A stretch of 64,000 nt of DNA from Cycloclasticus sp. (lineage in GTDB: Bacteria > Pseudomonadota > Gammaproteobacteria > Methylococcales > Cycloclasticaceae). The DNA lies in assembly GCA_002733135.1 (NCBI GenBank), contig NVUJ01000003.1:4035-68034 (forward strand), in the 5' to 3' direction. A program made the position numbers and the translations under genes. Positions 53,193 to 63,338 of the stretch are shown here, in pieces (the first letter of the stretch is position 1; every line of letters starts with the position of its first letter). Below the pieces are notes generated by a model. It was not told the DNA's origin and made no database searches. It saw only the letters and a program-made list of their open reading frames with translations.

Positions 53193-54220
53193 TGGATATT
53201 AAACAAGCGCTTGAAATGGCGATAAATCATCAGGATTTATCAACTGAGCAAATGATCAGCGTGATGCGCGAAGTGATGAAGGGTGAAACGACTGACGCTC
53301 AAATTGGTGGGTTTTTAATAGCGTTAAGAATGAAAGGTGAATCGCTGGATGAAATTGAAGGTGCAGCCATTGTGATGCGTGAGTTGGCAAGTAAGGTCAA
53401 TGTGTCGGCAATGCATTTAGTTGATACCTGTGGAACCGGTGGCGACGGCTCAGATTTATTTAATGTGTCAACGGCTAGTGCATTCATCGTTGCGGCGGCT
53501 GGTGGCAGCGTTGCTAAGCACGGTAACCGTTCTATTTCTAGCTCAACAGGTAGTGCCGATGTATTAGAGGCAGCAGGCATTAATTTAAGTTTAACCCCTG
53601 AGCAAGTTGCAGATTGCATTGCTGACATTGGTATTGGCTTTATGTTTGCCCCCGCTCACCATAGCGCGATGAAGCACGCGATTGGCCCACGCAAGGAATT
53701 GGCTCAACGGACTATTTTTAATATGTTGGGGCCAATGACAAACCCAGCGGGGGTGAAAAACCAAGTGATAGGCGTTTTTAACGGCGCGTTATGTAAGCCA
53801 ATTGCTGACGTGTTAGGGCGTTTAGGCAGTGAGCACGTTCTAGTCGTACACGCGCACGATGGCTTGGATGAAATTAGTTTAGCAACGCCTACGCATATTG
53901 CGGAGTTTAAAAATGGTGATGTTAAGGAATACGATATAACGCCAGAAGATATGGGTATTGCTAGCCAAAGTTTAATCGGTTTAACCGTAGATAGTGCAGA
54001 ACAGTCGTTGGAATTAATTAACGACGCATTAAGTGAACAACGTACGGTGGAAGGTAAAAAAGCAGCTGATATATTGGCGCTTAATGCGGGTGCTGCGTTG
54101 TATGTTTGTGGTGTATCACAGAGCATTAAAGCAGGCGTAGAGTTGGCAAAACATACGATTGAAACGGGTGCCGCACTAAAAAAACTCGCCGAATTAAAAG
54201 AAAAAACGCAGGGTTTTTAA
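53192..54220 (+). CDS. trpD: Anthranilate phosphoribosyltransferase
   Basis: A 342-residue enzyme with [59 protein letters not shown] and [20 protein letters not shown]. It transfers phosphoribosyl to anthranilate. It overlaps trpG by one base. Confidence 0.96.
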   Translation: MDIKQALEMAINHQDLSTEQMISVMREVMKGETTDAQIGGFLIALRMKGESLDEIEGAAIVMRELASKVNVSAMHLVDTCGTGGDGSDLFNVSTASAFIVAAAGGSVAKHGNRSISSSTGSADVLEAAGINLSLTPEQVADCIADIGIGFMFAPAHHSAMKHAIGPRKELAQRTIFNMLGPMTNPAGVKNQVIGVFNGALCKPIADVLGRLGSEHVLVVHAHDGLDEISLATPTHIAEFKNGDVKEYDITPEDMGIASQSLIGLTVDSAEQSLELINDALSEQRTVEGKKAADILALNAGAALYVCGVSQSIKAGVELAKHTIETGAALKKLAELKEKTQGF

Positions 54221-54221
54221 G

Positions 54222-55019
54222 GTGAGTAATACACCTGACGTATTAAAAAAAATTCTCGCTAGAAAACAGGAAGAAATAGCAGAGCGTTCGGCCAGTGTGT
54301 CTATCGCAGATTTAAAACGCCAAATTGAAACGGCCTCGCCAGTACGCGGATTTATTGGAGCTATTCAGCAAAAACTTGAAGCCGGCCAATCCGCTGTTAT
54401 TGCCGAAGTAAAAAAGGCCTCGCCGAGCAAAGGCTTGTTACGTGAAAACTTTATCCCGGCGGATATCGCAAGAAGTTATCAGGCAGGGGGTGCTGCTTGT
54501 TTGTCCGTATTAACTGATAAAGACTTTTTTCAAGGTTCTGAAGCGTACTTAAAACAAGCCAGATCGGCGTGTGAACTGCCGGTAATTCGTAAAGATTTTA
54601 TTGTTGATTCGTATCAAGTGTACGAAGCACGTGCGATGGGTGCAGATTGTATTTTGCTGATAGTGGCCGCTTTAGATGACGAGGTGTTATCGGGCTTGTA
54701 TGAATTGGCAAATGACTTGGGTATGGATGTGCTGGTAGAAGTGCATGATGCTGAAGAGTTGCAACGGGCGTTAAAGCTCAATCTCTTATTAGTCGGCATT
54801 AATAATAGAAATTTACGGACATTCGAAACATCGTTACAAACAACGGTGAACCTATTACCTGACATTCCAGACAATGTGGTGGTGGTGAGTGAAAGCGGCT
54901 TGCATAAAACGGGTGATATTGCGCTGCTAAGAAAGCATAACGTTAATACGTTCTTGATTGGTGAGGCGTTTATGCGTTGCGATGACCCAGGTGAGGCGCT
55001 AAAGAGTTTAATTGCTTAG
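54222..55019 (+). CDS. trpC: Indole-3-glycerol phosphate synthase
   Basis: A 265-residue TIM barrel from GTG 54222, one base after trpD. It has [73 protein letters not shown] and [13 protein letters not shown]. Not fused to TrpF. It overlaps convergent crp by 4 bp. Confidence 0.96.
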   Translation: MSNTPDVLKKILARKQEEIAERSASVSIADLKRQIETASPVRGFIGAIQQKLEAGQSAVIAEVKKASPSKGLLRENFIPADIARSYQAGGAACLSVLTDKDFFQGSEAYLKQARSACELPVIRKDFIVDSYQVYEARAMGADCILLIVAALDDEVLSGLYELANDLGMDVLVEVHDAEELQRALKLNLLLVGINNRNLRTFETSLQTTVNLLPDIPDNVVVVSESGLHKTGDIALLRKHNVNTFLIGEAFMRCDDPGEALKSLIA

Positions 55020-55690
55020 CGTGCTCCTTTAACCAATATTGTTTTGCCATTCACTTGAATAAGACCTTCTTCGCCCATTGATTTTAAGACGCGACCAGCC
55101 ATTTCTCGTGAACAACCAACCATACGACCAATATCTTGGCGGGTAATTCTAATTTGCATGCCGTCAGGGTGCGTCATTGCTTCAGGCGTTTCAGTTAATT
55201 CCATTAACGTTCTTGCTACGCGACCACTAACATCTAGAAAAGCAAGGTGCCCAGCCTTGCGACTAGTTTGTAATAATCGTTTAGCGAGATGTTTACCTAA
55301 TGCAATGATTATTTGTTTGCTTTCAAGTTGTAGCTCATTTTCTAGTAAAGAATTTAACCGGTTATAGCTTATGCCCGCTAATTGGCAGGGTGAGCATGCT
55401 TGCACGTATACATCTCGTTTATCTTGAATTTGGTCGGGCTCAAAAAAACCCGCTTCACCAATAAAGTCACCTCGACCCAAAGTAGCTAGAATAAAATCGT
55501 GCCCATCTACCTGATCAACACGAACATACGCTGAACCTTCTATAAAATAATACAAAGTATCGGCTTTATCACCAGGTTGGATGATGTCTGTTTTATTTGA
55601 ATACTCATGCTTGTGACAAAAACCAATGAATTTCTTAAAGGTTTCATCAGACATGCCTGAAAAATTCAAAACGGGCTTTTGTTTATTCAT
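55016..55690 (-). CDS. CRP/Vfr/Clp-family transcriptional regulator
   Basis: A 224-residue regulator. The N-terminal cyclic-nucleotide-binding barrel (residues about 20-125) has [20 protein letters not shown], where the usual Arg-Ser of the cAMP pocket is Arg-Asp. The C-terminal winged helix has [20 protein letters not shown], with the RExxGR contacts that read GTGA half-sites. It lies beside trpC as vfr does in pseudomonads. The pocket change resembles Xanthomonas Clp (recalled as Arg-Glu), which responds to c-di-GMP. The ligand is therefore uncertain. It is the likely factor for the GTGA-N6-TCAC sites in this window. Confidence 0.88.
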   Translation of the reverse strand: MNKQKPVLNFSGMSDETFKKFIGFCHKHEYSNKTDIIQPGDKADTLYYFIEGSAYVRVDQVDGHDFILATLGRGDFIGEAGFFEPDQIQDKRDVYVQACSPCQLAGISYNRLNSLLENELQLESKQIIIALGKHLAKRLLQTSRKAGHLAFLDVSGRVARTLMELTETPEAMTHPDGMQIRITRQDIGRMVGCSREMAGRVLKSMGEEGLIQVNGKTILVKGAR

Positions 55691-55819
55691 AGTTAATAAG
55701 TGTAGCAGAGAATTTTTTTATTACTTTTGTGTTTTTATATTTCAACTGACGCAAAGAAAAATTCGATTGGCACGTTTTATGATATTCTTTGCGCTTAATT
55801 TTAAGGCTGGTAAGTATTG

Positions 55820-56245
55820 ATGGATGTGCGAATAAAATGGGTTGATGGTGCAATGTTTCTTGGCGAGTCTGGCAGTGGTCATGTGGTTGTTATGGATGGT
55901 GCGCCGGAAAATGGCGGAAGAAACTTAGGGCTTCGTCCAATGGAAATGCTGCTGACGGGTATGGGTGGTTGCACGGCGTTTGATGTGAAGATGATTTTGG
56001 ACAAAGCGCGCCAGAATGTCACTGACTGTGTGGCTGAGATTCAAGCAGAGCGTGCTGATACGGTACCTGCTGTATTCACTAAAATTCACGTGCATTTTAT
56101 TATTTCGGGCAAAGGTTTGACAGATAAAGCCGTTTCTCGTGCCGTTAGCCTGTCTGCTGAAAAGTATTGTTCGGCATCCATTATGTTAAGTAAAGCAGTA
56201 GAGATTACACATGATTACGAAATTATTGATGTGGAAGCTGAGTGA
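55820..56245 (+). CDS. OsmC-family peroxiredoxin-like protein
   Basis: From ATG 55820 the protein has 141 residues. It has NLGLRPMEMLLTGMGGCTAF with the first Cys, and SLSAEKYCSASIMLSKAVEI with the second, the OsmC/Ohr Cys pair. Members reduce organic hydroperoxides or act in an undefined thiol process; the subgroup (YhfA-like) is linked to CRP neighbours in many gammaproteobacteria. It is transcribed divergently from the CRP-like gene with 129 bp between. Confidence 0.88.
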   Translation: MDVRIKWVDGAMFLGESGSGHVVVMDGAPENGGRNLGLRPMEMLLTGMGGCTAFDVKMILDKARQNVTDCVAEIQAERADTVPAVFTKIHVHFIISGKGLTDKAVSRAVSLSAEKYCSASIMLSKAVEITHDYEIIDVEAE

Positions 56246-56634
56246 AACGACCTAATCCGACCACGGGGCTAAGGCATATTGCGTTAAATGTTCGTGATTT
56301 AGCTAAAGCCGAAAGCTTTTATGTCGGCTTGATGGGGATGGTTGTTGAATGGCGCCCAGATGCCGATAACGTATATCTCACCTCGGGTAATGATAATTTG
56401 GCCTTACACGTCATAACAGGCGAGCAAGAAGGCGTGCCAACACTGGATCACATCGGTTTTTTTTTGGACAGGGAAGAGGACGTTGATGATTGGTGCGATT
56501 TTTTAAAGCATCACGGTGTTAAAATAAAAACTCATCCTCGTAAGCACCGTGATGGCGCAAAAAGCTTCTATTGTGCGGGTCCTGAAGGCGTGACGGTACA
56601 AATTATTTGTCACCCACCACTCATTGGGAAATAG
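56242..56634 (+). CDS. VOC (glyoxalase/bleomycin-resistance) superfamily protein
   Basis: A 130-residue single VOC domain starting at GTG 56242, with a four-base overlap of the OsmC-like stop. LRHIALNVRDLAKAESFYVG begins the fold and DHIGFFLDREEDVDDW and YCAGPEGVTVQIICHP complete the metal-binding His/Glu set. Substrate unknown. Confidence 0.85.
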   Translation: MKRPNPTTGLRHIALNVRDLAKAESFYVGLMGMVVEWRPDADNVYLTSGNDNLALHVITGEQEGVPTLDHIGFFLDREEDVDDWCDFLKHHGVKIKTHPRKHRDGAKSFYCAGPEGVTVQIICHPPLIGK

Positions 56635-56647
56635 CTATCGCTTGTCG

Positions 56648-57928
56648 TTAGATAATTTCTGAGGCAATCTGTCGCATGGCAGACGTTATTTGAGACAAAT
56701 CTTTTTTCTCAATAATATAGGGGGGCATGACGTAGACAAGATTAGAAAAGGGCCTCACCCAAACGCCTAGCTCAACAAACCGTGGTTGCATCCAGCGAAT
56801 ATCAATCGGTTTGTGTAATTCAATTACACCAACGGCGCCTTTAACTCGCACGTCTTTAACGGAGTTTATATTGCTACAAGGCTTGAGTTCGGCCTTAAGT
56901 TGCACTTCGATATTATCCACATGCTGCTTCCATGGAGAATTTATCAATAGTTCCAAACTCGCATTTGCAACCGCGCAAGCCATTGGATTTGCCATAAAGG
57001 TCGGGCCGTGCATTAGAGTTGGGTGCTCGCCACCACCAATTCCATCGGCTACTTTGCGAGAACATAAGGTTGCTGCAAGGCTAAGGTAGCCGCCTGTTAA
57101 TGCTTTGCCAACACAAAGAATATCAGGGGCAATACTCGCTTGTTCGTAAGCGAATAGAGTACCGGTGCGTCCAAACCCGGTTGCAATTTCATCCAGAATT
57201 AACAGCACATCGTATTTGTCACAAAGCTCTCGTACTTTTTTAAGGTAAGCCGAACTATAAAAACGCATGCCGCCAGCACCTTGCATGATGGGTTCTAAAA
57301 TAACCGCGGCAATGGATAAGTGATTTTGTACTAATAACTGTTCGAAGTCGTTAATCGCTTCGGTGTCGTGTTCGTCTTGATTGGGGCTTTTAGCAAAGAA
57401 GTGCTGAGCTAGTACATCTTTAAATAAGTGATGCATGCCACTGTCGGGGTCACAAACTGCCATCGCGCCGAAGGTGTCTCCGTGATAACCGTTTTTTATG
57501 GTGAGTAAGCGTTGTTTTTTAGGTTTATCTTTTGAGGCCCAATATTGAATCGCCATTTTTATGGATACTTCAACGGCGACCGAGCCAGAATCTGCAAAAA
57601 ACACGTGTTGTAAGTTTTTGTGGGTGATGTCAATGAGTTTTTTCGCCAAATCGATAGCGGGTTTGTGGGTTAGCCCGCCAAACATTACGTGTGACATGGA
57701 CTTTAATTGATCTTCAATCGCCGCATTCAATGCAGGGTGGTTGTAGCCGTGAATGGCGGCCCACCAAGATGACATACCATCAATTAGCTCGCGACCATCC
57801 GCAAGTTTAAGGCGCACGCCGGATGCCGACGCAACAGGGAAAACAGGGCTGGGGTGGCTTAAACTGGTGTAGGGGTGCCAAATATGCTGTTGATCAAATT
57901 CAACGGCGCTTTTCCAATCGTTGGGCAC
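56648..57928 (-). CDS. bioA: Adenosylmethionine-8-amino-7-oxononanoate aminotransferase
   Basis: A 426-residue class III PLP aminotransferase with QQHIWHPYTSLSHPSPVFPV at the N-terminus, GMSSWWAAIHGYNHPALNAA, LLILDEIATGFGRTGTLFAY and the PLP Lys in LCVGKALTGGYLSLAATL. The Trp-Trp pair near residue 53 is characteristic of BioA. It makes diaminopelargonic acid for biotin. The other bio genes are not in the window; coq7 is 5 bp upstream. Confidence 0.95.
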   Translation of the reverse strand: MPNDWKSAVEFDQQHIWHPYTSLSHPSPVFPVASASGVRLKLADGRELIDGMSSWWAAIHGYNHPALNAAIEDQLKSMSHVMFGGLTHKPAIDLAKKLIDITHKNLQHVFFADSGSVAVEVSIKMAIQYWASKDKPKKQRLLTIKNGYHGDTFGAMAVCDPDSGMHHLFKDVLAQHFFAKSPNQDEHDTEAINDFEQLLVQNHLSIAAVILEPIMQGAGGMRFYSSAYLKKVRELCDKYDVLLILDEIATGFGRTGTLFAYEQASIAPDILCVGKALTGGYLSLAATLCSRKVADGIGGGEHPTLMHGPTFMANPMACAVANASLELLINSPWKQHVDNIEVQLKAELKPCSNINSVKDVRVKGAVGVIELHKPIDIRWMQPRFVELGVWVRPFSNLVYVMPPYIIEKKDLSQITSAMRQIASEII

Positions 57929-57933
57929 GTTTT

Positions 57934-58575
57934 CTAAATCCAGTAAGACGCTTTTGTCATGATTTTTGAGACTAATTGCATGCCTTGTTTTACGGGCTCC
58001 GGTAATTCGGCGGCGCCTTGTTCTATGGCGGTCGTTGCGTGTTGGTTTTCGTCTTCATGCATTTGTTTAAGAATAGCTCGGGTCTTGTGGTCATCGGCTG
58101 AGATTTTTTCTAGGTGCTCATCAATGTGTTTAACGACCTGCTTTTCAGTTTCGGCTAAAAATCCTAAATTCCATTTATCGCCTGCTAATCCTGCAACAGC
58201 GCCTATCGTTAGTGAGCCTGCGTACCATAGAGGATCTAGTAAGCTCGTTTGCTCTCCCAGTTCATTAACGCGTTTTTTACACCAAGCTAGGTGGTCGTTT
58301 TCTTCTTCCGCGGCCCGCTTTAAATTTTCTTGAACAGTTTTGTCTTTCGCTGTTAATGCTTGGCCTTGATACAAAGCTTGTGCGGCCACTTCGCCCGCGT
58401 GATTAACGCGCATTAAGCGTGCGGATAGCTGTGCTTCGTCGTCAGTTAGTTCGCTGTGTTCGGCAGAATCCGCAGGGTTATCACGTCCAGTGGTTATTGC
58501 GTGACCTGCTAGGGTGCGTAAGATGCGGTCGGCGTGACTAATCAGATTGTCAGCGGGGGAATATGCTCGTTGCAT
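57934..58575 (-). CDS. coq7: 3-demethoxyubiquinol 3-hydroxylase
   Basis: A 213-residue di-iron enzyme. The ligand motifs are MRVNHAGEVAAQALYQG, AAEEENDHLAWCKKRV, VVKHIDEHLEK and MHEDENQHATTAIEQG, with the ExxH pairs intact. It hydroxylates the ubiquinone ring in the last step but one. Bacteria with Coq7 instead of UbiF include Pseudomonas and many marine groups. Together with UbiK it shows an aerobic ubiquinone pathway. Confidence 0.94.
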   Translation of the reverse strand: MQRAYSPADNLISHADRILRTLAGHAITTGRDNPADSAEHSELTDDEAQLSARLMRVNHAGEVAAQALYQGQALTAKDKTVQENLKRAAEEENDHLAWCKKRVNELGEQTSLLDPLWYAGSLTIGAVAGLAGDKWNLGFLAETEKQVVKHIDEHLEKISADDHKTRAILKQMHEDENQHATTAIEQGAAELPEPVKQGMQLVSKIMTKASYWI

Positions 58576-58796
58576 TCGTTTTGCCTTCTTTGTCGGTAGG
58601 TAGAATGATACCGGATGTAAAGCATTGATGTATAGTTGAGGTAATTGATTATGTGAATTGCCCTTAATATCAAAGCGCTGGTTTGTTCTGTAAAGAATAA
58701 AAAATGCATATGAGTAAAAATTCTTTTATAATTAAAAACTAAATATTTTAAATATATTATTCACTTTAGTTATAAAGAAAAACAACGCGTATTATT

Positions 58797-59711
58797 ATGG
58801 TTATAAGCAATACAAAGCTAACACACTTAAAAAGACTCGAGGCTGAGTCAATTCATATTATGAGGGAAGTTATTGCGGAGTTTGATAACCCAGCAATGCT
58901 ATACAGTGTAGGTAAAGACTCTTCAGTGATGCTGCACCTCGCGCAGAAAGCATTTAACCCCGCGCGCCCACCTTTTCCTCTCGTACACGTGGATACACAG
59001 TGGAAATTTAAAGAGATGATCGAGTTTCGCGGAAAACGAGCGAAAGAAGTCGGTATGGAGTTAGTGGTCTACATTAATCCAAAAGGCGAAGAGTTAAATA
59101 TTTCACCTTTTGTGCACGGTTCTTCCATGCACACGGATATTATGAAAACCGAAGGCTTGCGCCAAATGTTGGACAAGTATCAATATGATGCAGTGTTTGG
59201 CGGCGCTCGACGCGACGAAGAAAAGTCGCGTGCTAAAGAACGCATTTACTCATTTCGTGATAAAAACCACCGTTGGGATCCAAAGGTGCAGCGTCCAGAA
59301 CTTTGGGATACATACAATGGCCGCCATCAGCAAGGTGAGTCAATTCGCGTATTCCCATTATCTAATTGGACGGAGCTAGATATTTGGCAATATATTTATT
59401 TAGAAAGTATTCCTATTCCCGATTTGTACTTTGCAAAAGAGCGCCTTGTGGTTGAATACGGCGGCACTAAAATTATGGTGGATGATGACCGTATGCCGGA
59501 TGAGTTAAAAGCTACTGCGGTGATGGAAAAGGTACGCTTTAGAACCTTAGGTTGTTATCCATTAACTGGCGCGGTGCCATCAGAGGCTGAAACCTTGCCA
59601 GAAATAATTCAGGAAATGTTGTTGACGAAGGTATCCGAGCGGCAAGGTCGGTTAATCGACCACGATGAGTCTGGGTCAATGGAAAAGAAAAAGATTGAAG
59701 GGTATTTCTAA
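58797..59711 (+). CDS. cysD: Sulfate adenylyltransferase subunit 2
   Basis: A 304-residue PP-loop enzyme: [40 protein letters not shown] and [20 protein letters not shown]. With CysN it activates sulfate to APS. The 221-bp AT-rich leader between coq7 and cysD contains TATAAT-like sequences but no clear full promoter. It shares one base with cysN. Confidence 0.96.
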   Translation: MVISNTKLTHLKRLEAESIHIMREVIAEFDNPAMLYSVGKDSSVMLHLAQKAFNPARPPFPLVHVDTQWKFKEMIEFRGKRAKEVGMELVVYINPKGEELNISPFVHGSSMHTDIMKTEGLRQMLDKYQYDAVFGGARRDEEKSRAKERIYSFRDKNHRWDPKVQRPELWDTYNGRHQQGESIRVFPLSNWTELDIWQYIYLESIPIPDLYFAKERLVVEYGGTKIMVDDDRMPDELKATAVMEKVRFRTLGCYPLTGAVPSEAETLPEIIQEMLLTKVSERQGRLIDHDESGSMEKKKIEGYF

Positions 59712-61153
59712 TGGCGATTCAGCAAAATAAGCTAATCGAAACGGATATCGAGGCTTATCTACATCAGCACGAAAATAAGGAGCTGCTTCGTTTTATTACC
59801 TGCGGCAGCGTTGATGATGGAAAAAGCACCTTAATAGGCCGTTTATTGCACGATAGTAAAATGATTTTCGAAGATCAGCTGGCGGCGATTAATAAAGACT
59901 CAAAAAAACACGGCACAACCGGTGAACAGGTTGACTTAGCTTTATTGGTTGATGGGCTACAGTCAGAAAGAGAACAAGGCATTACCATCGACGTGGCATA
60001 CCGTTTTTTCGCCACAGATAGACGTAAGTTCATCATTGCGGATACGCCAGGGCATGAGCAATACACACGCAATATGGCAACGGGTGCCTCAACGGCAGAT
60101 CTCGCTATTATTCTTATTGATGCGCGTCATGGTGTGCAAACGCAAACGCGACGCCATAGCTACATCACAAGTCTACTAGGTATTAAACACATTATCGTAG
60201 CCATTAATAAAATGGACCTCGTTGATTTTAGTGAGCAGCGTTTTAATGAGATTAAAGAACAGTACATTGCCTTTGCTGAAGACATAGGCATTCGTGATTC
60301 TGTTTTTGTGCCGGTGTCTGCCTTAACCGGCGATAACGTCGTAAATCCCAGTAAAAAAATGCCGTGGAATAAAGACTTACCGCTGATGGCACAGCTCAAC
60401 TCTATTCCGCTTGAAGATACAGTCAATCTGCAAAATTTTAGGCTGCCTGTTCAATACGTAAATCGACCTCATCTGGATTTCAGGGGTTTCTGCGGCACCA
60501 TTGCAGCGGGTAGTATTAAGGTGGGCGATAAAGTAACGGTGCTACCTTCAAATAAGACGTCTGTTGTTAAACAAGTGATTCAGCCCGCCATTGGCGAAGA
60601 TGATATGACTATTGATGAAGCATTTGCTCCGATGGCCATTACCTTAACGCTTGAAGATGAAGTTGATATCAGTCGCGGCGACATGATTGTAAAATCGGAT
60701 GATATTCCAGAGTTGTCAGATAAGTTTGAAGTCGCACTGGTGTGGATGAATGAAAAAGCAATGCAACCAGGTGTGGAATACCTTATTAAAAGAGCGTCAA
60801 ATGTCGTACCAGGCAAGTTCAGCAAAATTGATCATAAAATTAACGTTAATACATTACAAAAAGAGCAAGCAAATGATTTGCAACTGAATGAAATTGCACA
60901 ATGCGAGTTATCGCTTAACAAAGTCATTGCATTTGATTCATATAAAAAAATTAAGGGCACGGGCGGCTTTATTGTTATCGACAGATATACAAACGCAACA
61001 CTCGCGGCAGGTATGATTCAAGCCACATCAAGTGAGGCTGACAATAAGCCGACGCATAGGCAATACAGCGCTTTTGAAAAAGACTTGAACGAGCTGGTTC
61101 GGCAGCACTTTCCTGAATGGGGCTGTCGGTCGATAGATGATTTATCGTCTTAA
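59711..61153 (+). CDS. cysN: Sulfate adenylyltransferase subunit 1 (GTPase)
   Basis: A 480-residue EF-Tu-like GTPase: G1 FITCGSVDDGKSTLIGRLL, G3 IADTPGHEQYTRNMATGAST, G4 VAINKMDLVDFS, followed by beta-barrel domains and ending EWGCRSIDDLSS. It drives APS formation. It lacks the C-terminal APS kinase domain of CysNC fusions; that function is supplied by genes downstream. Confidence 0.96.
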   Translation: MAIQQNKLIETDIEAYLHQHENKELLRFITCGSVDDGKSTLIGRLLHDSKMIFEDQLAAINKDSKKHGTTGEQVDLALLVDGLQSEREQGITIDVAYRFFATDRRKFIIADTPGHEQYTRNMATGASTADLAIILIDARHGVQTQTRRHSYITSLLGIKHIIVAINKMDLVDFSEQRFNEIKEQYIAFAEDIGIRDSVFVPVSALTGDNVVNPSKKMPWNKDLPLMAQLNSIPLEDTVNLQNFRLPVQYVNRPHLDFRGFCGTIAAGSIKVGDKVTVLPSNKTSVVKQVIQPAIGEDDMTIDEAFAPMAITLTLEDEVDISRGDMIVKSDDIPELSDKFEVALVWMNEKAMQPGVEYLIKRASNVVPGKFSKIDHKINVNTLQKEQANDLQLNEIAQCELSLNKVIAFDSYKKIKGTGGFIVIDRYTNATLAAGMIQATSSEADNKPTHRQYSAFEKDLNELVRQHFPEWGCRSIDDLSS

Positions 61154-61206
61154 GAGAGTAGCGTAAGACGTGATGGATAGACAAGCTGTAAGGAACGCAA
61201 CAGGCT

Positions 61207-61932
61207 ATGTATAAAGAAACCAATAAACGTTCTGTTGTTAAAGGCATCACATGGCGGGTGATTGCCACAACGACGACTATTCTTATAGTCTATTTTTTCT
61301 TTGGCCGTTTAGACCTTGCTATTGCCGCAGGTGCAATAGAAACGGTGTTAAAAATTGGGTTATTCTGGGCGCATGAAAGGGCTTGGTTCAAAGTACGTTG
61401 GGGTAAGAAGAGAATAGAGCCGTTTAACCTTTGGTTTACTGGACTTCCTTTAAGTGGAAAAACAACCATTGCCGACAAAGTTTACGAAGAACTTGAACAG
61501 CTACATATCCCAATTGAGCGTATTGATTCGAAAGATATTCGCGATCTAATACCGAATATCGGCTATACGCGAGAGGATCGAAATCGCCATATGCACCGCA
61601 TTGGCAATCTTATCTGCACCTTGCAGAACAACTCAATTTCAACGGTTGCGTCGTTCGTATCTCCCTATAAAGAATCGCGTGGTGCTATTCGTGAGATGGT
61701 GAATAATAATATTGTCGTGTACGTAAAAGCAGATATTGAAACGTGTAAGCAGCGTGATTATAAAGGCGCATACGCCAAAGCGCTGAGTGGCGAGTTTAAA
61801 AATTTCCCAGGTGTAGATGAAGTATATGAAGAGCCGGAACACGCAGAAATAGTGATTGATACAGATATGACGAGTGTTGACGAGGCAGTTGAGACTATCG
61901 TTAAGTATGTTAAAAAAAGCTGCATTAAGTAG
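61207..61932 (+). CDS. DUF2061 membrane domain fused to divergent APS-kinase-like domain
   Basis: A 241-residue protein. The N-terminal 60 residues are DUF2061, two short membrane helices (VVKGITWRVIATTTTILIVY; LAIAAGAIETVLKIGLFWAH) typically found in sulfur-assimilation clusters. The rest looks like an APS kinase: Walker A variant WFTGLPLSGKTTIADKVY and the VASFVSPYKESRGAIREMV phosphoryl region. The canonical DGDNVR motif reads DSKDIR. It is 53 bp after cysN and 10 bp before a normal cysC. A membrane-anchored kinase with an altered substrate pocket is suggested, with an APS or related substrate. Confidence 0.75.
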   Translation: MYKETNKRSVVKGITWRVIATTTTILIVYFFFGRLDLAIAAGAIETVLKIGLFWAHERAWFKVRWGKKRIEPFNLWFTGLPLSGKTTIADKVYEELEQLHIPIERIDSKDIRDLIPNIGYTREDRNRHMHRIGNLICTLQNNSISTVASFVSPYKESRGAIREMVNNNIVVYVKADIETCKQRDYKGAYAKALSGEFKNFPGVDEVYEEPEHAEIVIDTDMTSVDEAVETIVKYVKKSCIK

Positions 61933-61942
61933 GGGTAAACCG

Positions 61943-62557
61943 ATGAGTACAAATACCGTTTGGCATGAACATCATGTGAACCAGAAACAACGTTCCATAT
62001 TAAAGCAACAGAAGCCTTGTATATTGTGGTTTACAGGGTTGAGTGGCAGTGGAAAATCAACAGTAGCCAATGCCGTCGAAAACCTATTGTTTGGAATGAA
62101 TAAGCACACGTACTTGCTTGATGGAGACAATGTTCGTCAAGGTCTAAACAAGGGGTTAAGTTTTAGCAAAGAAGACCGTATAGAGAATATCCGGCGCGTA
62201 GGAGAAGTAGCAAACTTGTTTTGTGATGCGGGCCTAGTCGTTGTTACTGCATTTATTTCACCATTTGCAAAAGATAGACAGATGGTGCGAGATATGGCAA
62301 TGCAGGGGCAATTTGTAGAAGTATTTATAGATGTGCCATTAGAAGTGTGCGAACAAAGAGACCCGAAAGGTTTATATAAAAAAGCAAGAGAGGGCGAAAT
62401 AAAAGATTTTACGGGTATAGATTCCCCTTATGAAGTGCCTGTTAACCCAGAGTTGCATATAGTGAATGATGGCATTTCTATCGAGCAAGCCGCTGCGCAG
62501 GTTATTGACTACCTGAAAAATCATAAATATATCGTAAGCCATGTTAAAAGTTATTAA
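61943..62557 (+). CDS. cysC: Adenylylsulfate kinase
   Basis: From ATG 61943 (ribosome site AGGGGT) the protein has 204 residues. Canonical motifs are WFTGLSGSGKSTVANAVE, LLDGDNVRQGLNKGLSFSKE, DRIENIRRVGEVANLFCDAG and TAFISPFAKDRQMVRDMA. It phosphorylates APS to PAPS. It overlaps cysQ by 17 bp. The upstream in-frame ATG would lie inside the fusion gene. Confidence 0.95.
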   Translation: MSTNTVWHEHHVNQKQRSILKQQKPCILWFTGLSGSGKSTVANAVENLLFGMNKHTYLLDGDNVRQGLNKGLSFSKEDRIENIRRVGEVANLFCDAGLVVVTAFISPFAKDRQMVRDMAMQGQFVEVFIDVPLEVCEQRDPKGLYKKAREGEIKDFTGIDSPYEVPVNPELHIVNDGISIEQAAAQVIDYLKNHKYIVSHVKSY

Positions 62558-63329
62558 TACGCAGGATATTGTGGCGCTAGCAAAACAAGCAGGCGCAGCT
62601 ATTATGGGAATCTATGAAAAAGACTTTGCAGTGGAGTTTAAAGCCGATGAATCTCCATTAACGGAAGCAGATAAAGCTGCGCACGATATTATCGAGGCGG
62701 GCTTAAAAACATTAGATCAACAAAATAATACCAATATTCCATTGATGTCTGAGGAAGGTAAAAATATCCCCTATGAAGAAAGAAAAGATTGGGAGTATTT
62801 TTGGATGGTAGACCCAGTGGATGGTACGAAGGAGTTCGTAAAGAAGAATGGCGAGTTTACCGTCAATATCGCACTGATTCACAAAGGTGTTCCAGTATTG
62901 GGTGTTGTGTATGCACCTGTGTTGAATCAAATGTACTGGGCAAAAAAAGGCGAAGGGGCACACAAAGATGGCCAGCCGTTACCGTTAAAAAACCCAACTC
63001 AACGTAAAACCTATAAAATCGTCGCAAGCCGGTCGCACATGTCGGATGAAACGAAAGAATTCATTGATGACATAAAAACGAATAAAGAAAAAGAATTAGT
63101 GTCGATTGGTAGTTCGCTAAAAATTTGTTTGGTAGCTGAAGGTGAGGCAGATGTTTATCCAAGGATAGCGCCAACTATGGAGTGGGATACTGCAGCTGCT
63201 CATGCAGTTGTTCTGGAGGCAGGGATGACTATGAAAGCATATGAAAATGGAACGATATTGAACCAGCTTACGTACAATAAGAAAAACTTACTGAACCCAT
63301 TTTTTATTGTCTCAACGCTTAATTCTTAA
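62541..63329 (+). CDS. cysQ: 3'(2'),5'-bisphosphate nucleotidase
   Basis: A 262-residue Li-sensitive Mg phosphatase of the inositol monophosphatase fold: DESPLTEADKAAHDIIEAG, WMVDPVDGTKEFVKKNGEFT, KIVASRSHMSDETKEF and RIAPTMEWDTAAAHAVVLEA. It removes PAP, the inhibitor formed from PAPS, and so completes the sulfur-activation group. Confidence 0.95.
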   Translation: MLKVINTQDIVALAKQAGAAIMGIYEKDFAVEFKADESPLTEADKAAHDIIEAGLKTLDQQNNTNIPLMSEEGKNIPYEERKDWEYFWMVDPVDGTKEFVKKNGEFTVNIALIHKGVPVLGVVYAPVLNQMYWAKKGEGAHKDGQPLPLKNPTQRKTYKIVASRSHMSDETKEFIDDIKTNKEKELVSIGSSLKICLVAEGEADVYPRIAPTMEWDTAAAHAVVLEAGMTMKAYENGTILNQLTYNKKNLLNPFFIVSTLNS

Positions 63330-63338
63330 CAATTCTTT

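Noticed and set aside
55768-55784. Sigma-54 promoter ahead of the OsmC-like gene (TGGCACG)
   Set aside because: The -24 element is perfect, but the invariant GC of the -12 element is missing (ATGAT), so promoter function is unlikely.
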